Shown: positions 34,508 through 43,113, numbered from the stretch's first letter. The stretch: DNA of 64,000 nt from Aquimarina aggregata (GCF_001632745.1 NZ_LQRT01000002.1:806001-870000), one strand, 5' to 3'. The notes: a model not told the origin generated them from the sequence alone. A program made the numbers and translations.

Positions 34508-34879
34508 TTGGAAAATAAAAAGGCAATCAAATTGATAGATAAGATCCTAGTTGATCTTGATGCAAACGGAATCAATACTGATTCATTGATAGACGATCTA
34601 AAAAAGTTAAGAGAATATGCTTTAGAAGAACAAATACCTCTAGTAGTGAAGGTACTGAGGTATACGTATGAACACATTGAAGAAAATGACTCTTTTCTTA
34701 TACCAATACCAGATGACGAGCCTATAGACGAAGAAGAGGAAGGTACTACTACCGCAAAGGAAGAAACAGTCGATCCAATAGAAAGCCTTAAATACATGGT
34801 AGCCCTAACTAAAAGTGTTAAGAATAAAATGAATATTTCTGATTTAAGAGAATATAGAGATGCCCTTATGGCCTATTAA
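34508..34879 (+). CDS. Hypothetical acidic protein (TTG start)
   Basis: 123 residues. No ATG exists in frame before residue 97, and the frame is closed at 34463-34465, so a TTG at 34508 is the best start. Mostly helical, with an acidic low-complexity stretch 'DDEPIDEEEEGTTTAKEE' in the middle, flanked by 'DSLIDDLKKLREYALEEQ' and 'LTKSVKNKMNISDLREYRDALMAY'. No known family and no membrane segment. Likely a small cytoplasmic helical protein. Convergent with the alpha/beta hydrolase at 34906. An opposite-strand frame at 34480-34797 is judged a shadow. Confidence 0.6.
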   Translation: MENKKAIKLIDKILVDLDANGINTDSLIDDLKKLREYALEEQIPLVVKVLRYTYEHIEENDSFLIPIPDDEPIDEEEEGTTTAKEETVDPIESLKYMVALTKSVKNKMNISDLREYRDALMAY

Positions 34880-34905
34880 ACTATATTTTTTTAGAAATAT
34901 AAATT

Positions 34906-35724
34906 TTAATATCCTTTACCGATTCGATTATTTAGTACCCTATCAATAGTCATTGTATATTCATTATACGTATTTAGGTTATTATGTGATCCATTAGCTA
35001 TAGTGAACATTTCTTTACTTGATCCGGGAATACTTTCAAATAATAATTTTCCCGAACTGTAAGGTACTACTTTATCATTGGTTCCATGATAAATGGCAAT
35101 TGGGCATCTAACGTTTTGAATAAATCGATTTGACGGAATCTTATATTTTAAAAGTAGTCCGACAGGAAAATATGGAAACCAGTTTTTAGCTACATCTTTA
35201 AGATTATAATAAGGTGTTTCTAGTATTAGATTTCTAGGATGATTTTCTGAAGCTATTTTTACAGCTATTCCTGTTCCAAGTGATCGTCCATAAACAATTA
35301 TATCATTTTCAGAATATTTCTCCGCGGCATAATTATAAAATAATTGAGCATCGGTGTATAATTTTTTTTCGGTAATAGTGCTTTTATTTTTACCGTACCC
35401 TCTATAGTCCATTATAATCACATCATATTGTTTGTCTACAAAGAGTGATACAATTTCTCCCCATCTTTTTAAATTTCCTGCATTTCCGTGGAAATATAAA
35501 ACAACCCCCTTAGGAGAAATACTTTTAAAATGAATTCCATTAAGAGCTACTTCATCTTTAGCAGTTAAAAAAAACTCATTAAAATTATTCTTAAATGAAT
35601 AGGTATAATTTTGTGGTAACTCCTGGGGTTGAAAAAGGACTTTTTCTTGATAAAAATACAACCCTAAAAGAGCAGCTATGTATAAAAGTACTAACCAGTA
35701 TACTATCTTTTTAAATCTACGCAT
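34906..35724 (-). CDS. Alpha/beta hydrolase (membrane-anchored), copy A
   Basis: 272 residues. One N-terminal membrane helix ('IVYWLVLLYIAALLGLYFYQ') then an alpha/beta hydrolase of the BEM46-like type: 'VVLYFHGNAGNLKRWG' (oxyanion hole HGN), nucleophile elbow 'VYGRSLGTGIA' (Ser), acid Asp in 'HGTNDKVVPYSSG' and catalytic His in 'NGSHNNLNTY'. Esterase-like, substrate unknown. It overlaps the upstream paralogue at 35717 by 8 bp, so the two are in one operon. Probably faces the periplasm or the membrane surface. Confidence 0.88.
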   Translation of the reverse strand: MRRFKKIVYWLVLLYIAALLGLYFYQEKVLFQPQELPQNYTYSFKNNFNEFFLTAKDEVALNGIHFKSISPKGVVLYFHGNAGNLKRWGEIVSLFVDKQYDVIIMDYRGYGKNKSTITEKKLYTDAQLFYNYAAEKYSENDIIVYGRSLGTGIAVKIASENHPRNLILETPYYNLKDVAKNWFPYFPVGLLLKYKIPSNRFIQNVRCPIAIYHGTNDKVVPYSSGKLLFESIPGSSKEMFTIANGSHNNLNTYNEYTMTIDRVLNNRIGKGY

Positions 35725-36586
35725 TTAATTTTTTAGATGAATGTAATACTCTAATACTCGTATCAGAAAGATTAAGGCGTTTCATTTTAGAATTAATAAT
35801 CTCTCCTAGCATTTTATGATAGGACTCAAAATTATTTAAATTTTTATGCCCCCCTCCTATTACCGTATACAAACGAGTAAGTTTAGGTCTTATTTTAGAT
35901 AATTTAATACTGGATTTAAAAGGAATTAACTTATCCTGTGTACCGTGAATAATATGAATCGGACAATTTACGTATTTAAGCCATTTATACGTGGGAATAG
36001 GGTATCGCATAATTAAGGATATCGGCATAAAAGGTATATACTTTGCTGCTACTTTATTTAAACTGTAATATGGCGCATCAAGAATCAACATTTTAGGGTT
36101 ATTGATAGATGCTAATTTTGCTGCAAATCCAGATCCCATAGATCGACCATATAAAATGATGTATTTCTCATTAACTTTTTCTTTGATCTTGGAATACACA
36201 AACTGAAGATCTCTCTTAATAGCCTTAAAAGAACGTCTACCAGTACTTTTACCAAAGCCTCGATAATCTAACATTATAACATCATATCCATGCCTAGTAA
36301 AATCTACTGCAAACTTGCCCCAACCTTTTATACTTTTAGAATTTCCTTTTAAGTATAAAACTACCCCTTTTGGGTTGTTTACTTTAAAATGCAAACCATT
36401 AATTATAGCTCCGTCTCTTGTTTCTAAGTTATACTCCTTTACAGTTTGATTATTATAATGAAACTGAAAATCTTTGTCTAGCTTTTCGGGTTTAAAAATA
36501 AAATATTCTTGTAAGTAATATAAAATTATGCTCGCAATAAGATATGCTACCAAAAAAATAACAACTATGTATCCCCAATTTTGCAT
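35717..36586 (-). CDS. Alpha/beta hydrolase (membrane-anchored), copy B
   Basis: 289 residues, a paralogue of the 34906 product with the same layout: N-terminal helix ('YIVVIFLVAYLIASIILYYL'), 'VVLYLKGNSKSIKGWG' where the oxyanion HGN is replaced by KGN, nucleophile elbow 'LYGRSMGSGFA', Asp in 'HGTQDKLIPFKSS' and His in 'GGGHKNLNNF'. The changed HGN to KGN is a noticeable difference from copy A. Tandem duplication with an 8-bp overlap indicates translational coupling. Confidence 0.87.
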   Translation of the reverse strand: MQNWGYIVVIFLVAYLIASIILYYLQEYFIFKPEKLDKDFQFHYNNQTVKEYNLETRDGAIINGLHFKVNNPKGVVLYLKGNSKSIKGWGKFAVDFTRHGYDVIMLDYRGFGKSTGRRSFKAIKRDLQFVYSKIKEKVNEKYIILYGRSMGSGFAAKLASINNPKMLILDAPYYSLNKVAAKYIPFMPISLIMRYPIPTYKWLKYVNCPIHIIHGTQDKLIPFKSSIKLSKIRPKLTRLYTVIGGGHKNLNNFESYHKMLGEIINSKMKRLNLSDTSIRVLHSSKKLNA

Positions 36587-36639
36587 ACGCTCACTTTTTG
36601 TAAGTAACTAATTTACAAAAAATTAAAGTTAATTGTATA

Positions 36640-36665
36640 AAAAAAATCCTGCCAAGGCAGGATCT
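36640..36665 (-). terminator. Intrinsic terminator of the 36687 barrel gene
   Basis: ATCCTGCC / GGCAGGAT stem with a very short loop, followed on the minus strand by a run of T (the A-run at 36640-36646 on the plus strand). Confidence 0.75.
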
Positions 36666-36686
36666 TAATTTATATTTTATGATTAT

Positions 36687-37307
36687 CTAACGTCTTGCAT
36701 CGTAAATTCTAAAACGAACACCTACTCTTGCATAGTAATCAAAAAACTTACTGTCCGTATCAACAAGATTGTCTACAAAATCATTCATCACTCCTACTTC
36801 AGCCATAATATCAAACATCTCACCTACCATCTGCGAAAATCCTGCTCCATAAACACCACCAATAACAATTTTTTCAAATTGTTCATCATCAAGTTCTACA
36901 TCTCCTATTTCGAATTTTGCATTTACTCTAAAAGATGGCCCAACATTTACAAAAGCACGGAACCTATCTTTTCCTTGTCCAAATAAATATCTAAATTTTG
37001 GGTTTAAACCAATTTGTAGTACTTTAACATCTAAAGTTGTTTCAGGATCAACAATACGACTTGTTAACTCTGTATTTCTTTGAAGTAAATCTAGCGAAAA
37101 AACAAAACTTGTTTTAGCCCTTACTCCTGTAACATACCCATAGCCAGCATTTACATAAAAACCTGTTCCCGTACCATCTGAAACTGCAGTAGGAGAATCC
37201 AGACTTAGACTAGAAAAAGTTGGGCCTGCCGACACTTCCCAGCGATATTGAGCATAAGAAGATGTACAAAGAGCGGTTAAGAAAATAAAAAAAACTATTT
37301 TTTTCAT
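36687..37307 (-). CDS. Outer-membrane beta-barrel protein (PorT-like)
   Basis: 206 residues with a signal peptide (1-19, 'SYAQ'). The rest has alternating hydrophobic strands and ends 'FFDYYARVGVRFRIYDARR', the aromatic-rich last strand of an outer-membrane barrel of the PorT/OMP_b-brl_2 type. 'YRWEVSAGPTFSSLSL' is the first strand and 'LQIGLNPKFRYLFG' a middle one. Small eight-strand barrel size. Role unknown. Stands alone with its own terminator, downstream of the ferredoxin gene on the same strand. Confidence 0.8.
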   Translation of the reverse strand: MKKIVFFIFLTALCTSSYAQYRWEVSAGPTFSSLSLDSPTAVSDGTGTGFYVNAGYGYVTGVRAKTSFVFSLDLLQRNTELTSRIVDPETTLDVKVLQIGLNPKFRYLFGQGKDRFRAFVNVGPSFRVNAKFEIGDVELDDEQFEKIVIGGVYGAGFSQMVGEMFDIMAEVGVMNDFVDNLVDTDSKFFDYYARVGVRFRIYDARR

Positions 37308-37374
37308 AATATCATGTTTAGATTTGAGGTTGTATTTGTAGGACGAAAATAGTAAAATTTAAAACATGCCCATA

Positions 37375-37402
37375 AAAAAACCCATCATACGATAGGTTTT
37401 TT
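37375..37402 (-). terminator. Intrinsic terminator of the ferredoxin gene
   Basis: AAAAAACCCATC / GATAGGTTTTTT. On the minus strand the one mismatch becomes a G-U wobble pair and the stem ends in a T-run, so it works for the ferredoxin transcript. Confidence 0.75.
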
Positions 37403-37422
37403 ATGTTCTTCAGTACAATATT

Positions 37423-37773
37423 TTATTCTTTATGCATAAATGCTTGCTTCTCCAGTAAAAACTCTTCAGTTTCAACAACATCTTCATCAGGTACACAACA
37501 ATCAACTGGACATACAGCAGCACACTGAGGTTCCTCATGAAATCCTTTACACTCTGTACACTTATCAGGTACAATATAATAAAGCTCATCACTTACAGGT
37601 TCTTGTGCCTCGTCTGCATTTACTCCTTTACCACCAGGAAGAACAACATCTCCCTCTAAATCTGTGCCATCAGAATATCTCCAATCATCTGCCCCCTCAT
37701 AAATTGCAGTATTTGGACATTCTGGTTCACATGCACCACAGTTTATACATTCGTCTGTTATTATAATTGCCAT
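37423..37773 (-). CDS. 4Fe-4S dicluster ferredoxin
   Basis: 116 residues, cytoplasmic electron carrier. Two cluster motifs: '[12 protein letters not shown]' near the start and '[18 protein letters not shown]' further on. The first ends with a Cys-Pro, typical of bacterial 8Fe or 7Fe ferredoxins. Between them is a 30-residue insert. It lies divergently from the acyl-CoA reductase gene (67 bp apart), an arrangement known in Flavobacteria. The promoter at 37802 drives it. Confidence 0.92.
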   Translation of the reverse strand: MAIIITDECINCGACEPECPNTAIYEGADDWRYSDGTDLEGDVVLPGGKGVNADEAQEPVSDELYYIVPDKCTECKGFHEEPQCAAVCPVDCCVPDEDVVETEEFLLEKQAFMHKE

Positions 37774-37796
37774 AGCTCTTTTTTATTCTAAATTTG
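37767..37796 (+). promoter_or_regulatory. Putative promoter of the acyl-CoA reductase operon
   Basis: TTG (37767-37769), 19-bp spacer, TAAATTTG (37789-37796): an exact match to the Bacteroidota TTG/TAnnTTTG consensus, 43 bp before the ATG. It overlaps the 5' end of the divergent ferredoxin gene. Confidence 0.65.
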
Positions 37797-37801
37797 CAAC
37801 A

Positions 37802-37832
37802 CAAAAATAACTTGTAAACTAGTGATAAACAA
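37802..37832 (-). promoter_or_regulatory. Putative promoter of the ferredoxin gene
   Basis: On the minus strand TTG, a 20-bp spacer, then TATTTTTG, an exact consensus match. It ends 28 bp before the ferredoxin ATG. It faces the 37767 promoter, with starts only about 6 bp apart. Confidence 0.6.
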
Positions 37833-37839
37833 ATAAGAA

Positions 37840-38901
37840 ATGTTATTAAATGATCGAATCCATGCTTTTTCTGAATTAGGGAACTTCTTAAAGCAATTTA
37901 AAACTACTGGTAATGAGAAGATTAATACCGTTTTAAAGAATGATGATTTTTTTGAAGGAATGGACAATAAAATTATGTCTGCACATCATTATAATGGTTG
38001 GTTTACAGTAGAAAACGTTCTTTTTTCAATTCAACAATGGGCTGATATCCTAACAAAGGAAAAGCTTCATAATTGGGTTTCAGTGTACAATTTAGAGCAT
38101 AACAATCCAAAAACTATAGCCGTAATAATGGCTGGTAACATCCCTTTGGTTGGTTTTCATGACTTTATATCAGTATTGCTCTCTGGACACAAAATAATAG
38201 CTAAACAATCATCAAATGATGATCAATTGCTTTCTTATTTAGCTTCATATCTAGTTGCAATAGAGCCTAGATTTGCAGAGTATATCTCTTTTACCAAAGA
38301 GAGATTAACAGATTTTAATGCAGTAATAGCGACCGGAAGTAATAATACGGCGAGATATTTTGATTACTATTTTGGTAAAGTTCCAAATATTATTCGTCAA
38401 AATCGAAATTCTGTAGCAATTCTAACAGGAAAAGAAACAGAATCACAACTTACTAGTTTAGGAGAAGATATTTTTAGATACTATGGCTTGGGATGCAGAA
38501 GTGTTTCAAAATTAATGATTCCTGAAGGGTATGATTTCGATAAATTTTTTAAAGCTTTATATCCATACAATGATATTATTAATGGTGCTAAATATGCCAA
38601 TAATTACGATTATAATAAAGCTGTTTACTTAATGAGTAATTATAAGCTTCTTGAAAATGGTTTTTTAATGTTAAAAGAAGATGAAAGCTACGCTTCTCCG
38701 ATAGCTACATTATTTTATGAAACATATAATTCTAAAAGTGAACTAACCGAAAAATTAGAGCTAGATAAAGATAAAATACAATGTATCATTAGTGATAATA
38801 TAATAGAGAATAGTGTGAATTTTGGAGAAACACAATGTCCAAAACTTTCAGATTATGCTGATGGCATCGATATAATTAAATTTTTGTCAAAAATTAGCTA
38901 A
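37840..38901 (+). CDS. LuxC-type acyl-CoA reductase
   Basis: 353 residues. The family reduces acyl-CoA, or acyl groups bound on a thioester, to an aldehyde with NADPH. Characteristic parts: 'AVIMAGNIPLVGFHDFISVLLSGHKIIAKQSS' (in pieces 'AGNIPLVGFHDFISVLLSG' and 'HKIIAKQSS'), 'VIATGSNNTARYFDYYF', 'IIRQNRNSVAILTGKET' and the catalytic 'YYGLGCRSVSKLMIP' with the Cys. No luxA/B luciferase genes are present, so luminescence is not implied. In Flavobacteria this gene commonly sits between ferredoxin and serC, as here. Confidence 0.87.
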   Translation: MLLNDRIHAFSELGNFLKQFKTTGNEKINTVLKNDDFFEGMDNKIMSAHHYNGWFTVENVLFSIQQWADILTKEKLHNWVSVYNLEHNNPKTIAVIMAGNIPLVGFHDFISVLLSGHKIIAKQSSNDDQLLSYLASYLVAIEPRFAEYISFTKERLTDFNAVIATGSNNTARYFDYYFGKVPNIIRQNRNSVAILTGKETESQLTSLGEDIFRYYGLGCRSVSKLMIPEGYDFDKFFKALYPYNDIINGAKYANNYDYNKAVYLMSNYKLLENGFLMLKEDESYASPIATLFYETYNSKSELTEKLELDKDKIQCIISDNIIENSVNFGETQCPKLSDYADGIDIIKFLSKIS

Positions 38902-39026
38902 ATAATTTATCATTTTGATAATGAAATTGTATAAGATTATTAGCACCTTTGTGATGTTTTTTTAACTCACTTTAATGGGTCAAAAAATTATATAACTGGA
39001 ATATTAAATAATCATAAAAACTACTG

Positions 39027-40091
39027 ATGAAAAAGCACAATTTTAGCGCTGGACCCTGTATTTTACCACAAGAAGTATTTAAAGAAGCTTCACAAGCTGT
39101 ATTAAATTATAATGACTCCGGTCTTTCCATTATTGAAATTTCACATCGTAGTAAGGATTTTGTTGATATCATGGAAGAAGCCCGAAGTCTGGCTTTAGAG
39201 TTATTGGGCCTTGAGGGTAAGGGATACAAGGCATTATTTTTACAAGGAGGTGCGAGCACACAATTTTTGATGGCTGCTTACAACTTATTGCAAACTAAAG
39301 CAGGGTATATAAATACTGGTAGCTGGAGTGACAAAGCAATTAAAGAGGCAAAACTCTTTGGAGAAGTTGCAGAAATAGCTTCTTCTAAAGATTCTAATTT
39401 TAATTACATACCAAAAGGATACGAAATTCCAACAGATTTGGATTACTTACATTGTACAAGTAACAATACAATTTTTGGAACACAGATCAAAGAATTTCCT
39501 TCGTCTAATGCTCCTCTGGTATGTGATATGAGTAGTGATATCTTTTCACGACAATTGGATTTTTCAAAATTTAGTTTAATCTATGCAGGTGCTCAGAAAA
39601 ATATGGGTCCGGCAGGAACTACCTTAGTGGTTATCAAAGAAGATATACTTGGCAAGGTTGAAAGACAAATTCCTTCTATGCTTGATTATAAAGTACATTT
39701 AGGAAAAGCAAGTATGTTTAACACCCCTCCTGTTTTTGCAGTATATACATCTATGCTCACACTTAGATGGCTTAAAAAACTAGGTGGTGTTGCGGCTATT
39801 GAAGAATTGAACGAAAAGAAAGCAAAACTTATTTATTCTGAGATAGATTTAAACCCTTTATTTAAAGGATTCGCAGCTACAGAAGATCGTTCTAATATGA
39901 ATGCTACTTTTACACTAGTAAACGAAGATCTAAAAGAAACATTTGATACAATGTGTAAAGAAACTGGTATAAATGGTGTTAATGGGCATCGTAGTGTTGG
40001 TGGATATAGAGCAAGTATGTATAACGCCATGACAATGGAAAGCGTTGCCGCTCTTGTAGATATCATGGGAGATTTAGAAAGAAAAGCGTAA
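39027..40091 (+). CDS. serC: Phosphoserine aminotransferase
   Basis: 354 residues, class-V aminotransferase. PLP lysine in 'YAGAQKNMGPAGTTL', with the phosphate-binding 'FLQGGASTQF' and the start 'HNFSAGPCILP', diagnostic of SerC. It converts 3-phosphohydroxypyruvate to phosphoserine, and also makes 4-phosphohydroxythreonine for vitamin B6. The next gene is the likely dehydrogenase of the preceding step, 50 bp downstream, so they form a serine operon. Confidence 0.94.
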   Translation: MKKHNFSAGPCILPQEVFKEASQAVLNYNDSGLSIIEISHRSKDFVDIMEEARSLALELLGLEGKGYKALFLQGGASTQFLMAAYNLLQTKAGYINTGSWSDKAIKEAKLFGEVAEIASSKDSNFNYIPKGYEIPTDLDYLHCTSNNTIFGTQIKEFPSSNAPLVCDMSSDIFSRQLDFSKFSLIYAGAQKNMGPAGTTLVVIKEDILGKVERQIPSMLDYKVHLGKASMFNTPPVFAVYTSMLTLRWLKKLGGVAAIEELNEKKAKLIYSEIDLNPLFKGFAATEDRSNMNATFTLVNEDLKETFDTMCKETGINGVNGHRSVGGYRASMYNAMTMESVAALVDIMGDLERKA

Positions 40092-40141
40092 TAATATATA
40101 AAACTCTGCTTTGTTGCAGAATTGATTTAAAATAAAAACTA

Positions 40142-41092
40142 ATGAAAGTATTAGCAAACGACGGAGTATCTCAAAGTGGTATTGACGCATTAGAAAATAA
40201 AGGTTTTGAAGTTTTAACTACAACTGTAGCTCAAGATCAGTTAGTAAACTATATCAATGAAAATGAAATTTCTGTTTTACTGGTACGTAGTGCCACTAAA
40301 GTAAGAACAGATATTATTGATAATTGCCCTTCTTTAAAGATTATTGGTCGTGGTGGTGTAGGTATGGATAATATTGATGTTGCCTATGCTAGAGAAAAAG
40401 GATTACATGTTATCAATACACCGGCAGCTTCTTCGGGATCTGTAGCCGAATTAGTTTTCGCTCACTTGTATGGTAGTGTTCGTTTTTTACATGACGCTAA
40501 TCGTAACATGCCACTAGAAGGAGATAGTAAATTTAAAAACTTAAAGAAGGCATATGCTGGCGGTACAGAATTAAGAGGTAAAACTCTTGGTGTTATTGGT
40601 ATTGGTAGAATTGGGCAGGCAACAGCAAAAATTGCAATCGGTGTTGGAATGAATGTAATCGCATATGATCCATATATCGAAGAAGTTGAGATTCCTGTTG
40701 AATTTTTTGACGGACAATCACTTACTTTCAAAATTAAAACAGTTTCTAAAGAAGAAGTTCTTAAAAAAGCAGATTTCTTTACACTTCATGTTCCTGCGCA
40801 AAAGGAATATGTAATTGGAAAACCTGAAATAGAACAAATGAAAGATGGTGCTGGGATTATAAACGCTGCTCGAGGCGGTGTAGTTGATGAAGTAGCACTT
40901 GTAGATGCCTTAGAAAAAGAGAAATTAAGTTTTGCAGGACTTGATGTATTTGAAAATGAACCTAGTCCGGCAATTAAAGTGTTAATGAATACTAAAGTAT
41001 CATTAACCCCACATATTGGTGCGGCAACGGGAGAAGCCCAAGATCGTATTGGTCAAGAACTAGCAGATCAAATAATTACTATTTTACAGTAA
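40142..41092 (+). CDS. serA: D-2-hydroxyacid dehydrogenase (likely 3-phosphoglycerate dehydrogenase)
   Basis: 316 residues. NAD-binding 'LGVIGIGRIGQATAK', 'IINAARGGVVDE' (catalytic Arg nearby), 'LDVFENEP' (Glu) and 'LTPHIGAATGEAQ' (His). It lacks the C-terminal ACT domain of long SerA forms, so serine feedback through ACT is not expected. Placement after serC points to phosphoglycerate oxidation in serine synthesis. Terminator at 41124 follows. Confidence 0.9.
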   Translation: MKVLANDGVSQSGIDALENKGFEVLTTTVAQDQLVNYINENEISVLLVRSATKVRTDIIDNCPSLKIIGRGGVGMDNIDVAYAREKGLHVINTPAASSGSVAELVFAHLYGSVRFLHDANRNMPLEGDSKFKNLKKAYAGGTELRGKTLGVIGIGRIGQATAKIAIGVGMNVIAYDPYIEEVEIPVEFFDGQSLTFKIKTVSKEEVLKKADFFTLHVPAQKEYVIGKPEIEQMKDGAGIINAARGGVVDEVALVDALEKEKLSFAGLDVFENEPSPAIKVLMNTKVSLTPHIGAATGEAQDRIGQELADQIITILQ

Positions 41093-41123
41093 TTATAAAA
41101 TATAAAAATCAAAATTACCTTTT

Positions 41124-41158
41124 AAGGCACTATTTTCTGTTGAAAATAGTGCCTTTGT
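41124..41158 (+). terminator. Intrinsic terminator of the serC-serA operon
   Basis: AAGGCACTATTTTC / GAAAATAGTGCCTT, a 14-bp perfect stem with a TGTT tetraloop, followed by TTG. Confidence 0.8.
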
Positions 41159-41274
41159 GTATTTTAACAGCAAAACAAGTATTTCATCTTGATTTTATGA
41201 AATAATACCATTCCTTTCTTTCGATCATAGTTATAAAAGTGTAAATTTAGATGTACTAATTAAAAACAACTAAC

Positions 41275-41913
41275 ATGTCTGGAATTTTAGATCTTTTAAA
41301 TAGCCCAATGGGTAAGCAGATTATTAGCGGTGTAAGTTCACAAACTGGACAATCAGCCGATAAAACAGGAAATTTATTAAGTATGGCCATGCCTGTTCTA
41401 ATGGGAGCTATGCAACGTAATGCTTCAACACCAGAGGGAGCTTCTGGATTATTAAATGCAATCTCAGGTAAACACTCAGGAGGAATATTAGATAATCTTG
41501 GTGGCTTATTTGAAGGAGGCGTAGATCAAAGTGTAACCGATGATGGTGCAGGAATTCTTGGGCATATTCTAGGTGGTAAACAACCAGCAGTAGAAAATGC
41601 TTTAAGTCAAAAAGCTGGAATGGATGCAGGTTCTGTAGGTCAAATTCTTAAGGTGGCGGCCCCTATTCTTATGGGAGTTCTAGGAAAACAAGCGTCCCAA
41701 AATAATGTAAGCGATTCTAACGGTCTGGCAAATATTCTTGGATCACTATCTGGTGGTGGACAAGGATCTAAGCAACAATCCCTTATAGAGTCTTTTCTTG
41801 ATGCTGACGGAGATGGTAGCGTACTTGATGATGTTGCTGGAATGCTATTAAGTGGTAGTGGACAGAAAAAAGGCGGACTTGGAGGTCTACTTGGAGGACT
41901 TTTTGGAAAATAA
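41275..41913 (+). CDS. DUF937 protein with EF-hand-like loop
   Basis: 212 residues. DUF937 segments: 'MPVLMGAMQRNA' and 'AAPILMGVLGKQA' repeat the L-M-G-x-L pattern, with 'GILGHILGGKQPAVENALSQKAGMD' between. Near the C-terminus is 'FLDADGDGSVLDDVAGM', a canonical D-x-D-x-D-G calcium-binding loop, then a Gly/Leu-rich tail 'GGLGGLLGGLFGK'. DUF937 proteins (YidB-like) are of unknown function and cytoplasmic or envelope-associated. It is followed by its own terminator. Confidence 0.88.
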   Translation: MSGILDLLNSPMGKQIISGVSSQTGQSADKTGNLLSMAMPVLMGAMQRNASTPEGASGLLNAISGKHSGGILDNLGGLFEGGVDQSVTDDGAGILGHILGGKQPAVENALSQKAGMDAGSVGQILKVAAPILMGVLGKQASQNNVSDSNGLANILGSLSGGGQGSKQQSLIESFLDADGDGSVLDDVAGMLLSGSGQKKGGLGGLLGGLFGK

Positions 41914-41933
41914 TACAATCCTAAATAATGGTT

Positions 41934-41963
41934 AAAGCCGAGGGTAATTCTTCGGCTTTTTTG
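41934..41963 (+). terminator. Intrinsic terminator of the DUF937 gene
   Basis: AAAGCCGA / TCGGCTTT stem with a 10-nt loop, followed by a run of T. Confidence 0.8.
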
Positions 41964-41985
41964 TATTTTGAAATAAATTGGAATA

Positions 41986-42414
41986 ATGAAATACCTTATT
42001 TACGCATGTATAATTGCTTTATTTATTGCTAGTTGTGCCACAACAAAGACAAAAGATATGGATACGGCTTCAATTGATACTACTTCAGATACCTTACGAA
42101 TTGCCAATGATAGCCTAGAGTACGAAATTCTTATTATTGAACCCGGTTTCACTCAATGGTTAGTCACTCAACCTCCTAGAGGTTTTTATGGAGAGCGATT
42201 TTTAGAAATTAGAAACCGTCAATATGTAATTGAATTTAATCAACGTGTTTTACAACCACAAAGATTTAATCCAAACGTATATATGCAGCAAATAAATTAC
42301 GAACAAAACATAAGTTACGGCTATGAAGTAAATTATTTACTCTTTAATTACTTTCGCTTTTTTGAACAGCGATATAGACAAAGATTTATTGCAACTAGGG
42401 GCGGTCGATTTTGA
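41986..42414 (+). CDS. DUF6146-family lipoprotein
   Basis: 142 residues. Lipobox 'LFIASCATT' (Cys17). After a short acidic linker comes 'YEILIIEPGFTQWLVTQPPRGFYGERFLEIRNRQYVIEFN' (in pieces 'EPGFTQWLVTQPPRGFY' and 'RNRQYVIEFNQRV'), the signature of DUF6146, and an aromatic C-terminus 'YLLFNYFRFFEQRYRQRF'. Function unknown; anchored in the envelope. Followed by the DUF6787-like gene with a short gap, so probably co-transcribed. Confidence 0.85.
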   Translation: MKYLIYACIIALFIASCATTKTKDMDTASIDTTSDTLRIANDSLEYEILIIEPGFTQWLVTQPPRGFYGERFLEIRNRQYVIEFNQRVLQPQRFNPNVYMQQINYEQNISYGYEVNYLLFNYFRFFEQRYRQRFIATRGGRF

Positions 42415-42445
42415 TTTGACTATTTTTTAATTGTATTTTTGCTGC

Positions 42446-42967
42446 ATGCAAAAATTTAAAGATCGCTGGGAAATACAATCCGGTTGGCAACTACTTTTTC
42501 CGTTTCTTGGGTTAACTAGTTTGCTATTTTCGGGTTACTTGATTGGCAAGTCTATATTAAAATCATTTGGATATCTTCAAACTGATACCATATACAATAT
42601 TTCTATTATTGCGTTAACCATATTTTTTGCTTCCTTATTATTGGTTATCACCCTAAAACTTTTTAAAATACTCGAAACTAGATGGGTCGTTACATATCGC
42701 TGGGAGTTAATTGCTATTTTTATGGTATTTGCGATTACAGGTTCTACAGCCGCACGAATCTCTGACCCCATAATTTCTTTTATAGGTCTTAATAAATCTA
42801 CAACAACGGGTTGGTTGTATTGGCCTGTTAGAATATTGCTGATTTTTCCAATTTACCAAATACTTTTGCTAATTGTTGGTTGGCTCTTTGGTCAATTTAA
42901 GTTTTTCTGGAATTTTGAAAAGAAAATGTTGAGTAGAATGGGATTTGCTAGATTTCTTAAAGATTAA
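42446..42967 (+). CDS. DUF6787-like small membrane protein
   Basis: I start at ATG 42446, 15 bp inside the longest frame that begins at a TTG. 173 residues, about four membrane helices ('LLFPFLGLTSLLFSGYLIGK', 'IYNISIIALTIFFASLLLVI', 'ELIAIFMVFAITGSTAARI', 'ILLIFPIYQILLLIVGWLFG'). 'RWELIAIFMVFAITGS' resembles DUF6787. Similar proteins are sometimes mislabelled as diacylglyceryl transferases; I see no such active site. Inner membrane, function unknown. Confidence 0.75.
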   Translation: MQKFKDRWEIQSGWQLLFPFLGLTSLLFSGYLIGKSILKSFGYLQTDTIYNISIIALTIFFASLLLVITLKLFKILETRWVVTYRWELIAIFMVFAITGSTAARISDPIISFIGLNKSTTTGWLYWPVRILLIFPIYQILLLIVGWLFGQFKFFWNFEKKMLSRMGFARFLKD

Positions 42968-43113
42968 ATCCGCTAATCAATAGTGTATGTTTATTGAAGT
43001 AGGCATATTTTTAATGATCTCATAATATTTACTTTTTATCCTGTCTTATTTCCTTTAAAAATCTATCTTTTTTATAGCTTAGTACCTGTCAGTCATATAT
43101 TAATTTAAAAAAG

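Noticed and set aside
34480-34797. 105-residue minus-strand frame rich in Ser
   Set aside because: The Ser run is the complement of the acidic stretch in the 34508 gene, so it is a shadow.
37440-37766. 108-residue plus-strand frame rich in His and Gln
   Set aside because: Antisense to the ferredoxin, whose two cluster motifs are clear.
37840-38901. Bioluminescence operon based on the LuxC-type gene
   Set aside because: No luxA, luxB, luxD or luxE next to it; the neighbours are ferredoxin and serine-synthesis genes.
40100-40122. Short hairpin after serC
   Set aside because: Only about 5 bp and no T-run; serA follows in the same operon, so a terminator is unlikely.
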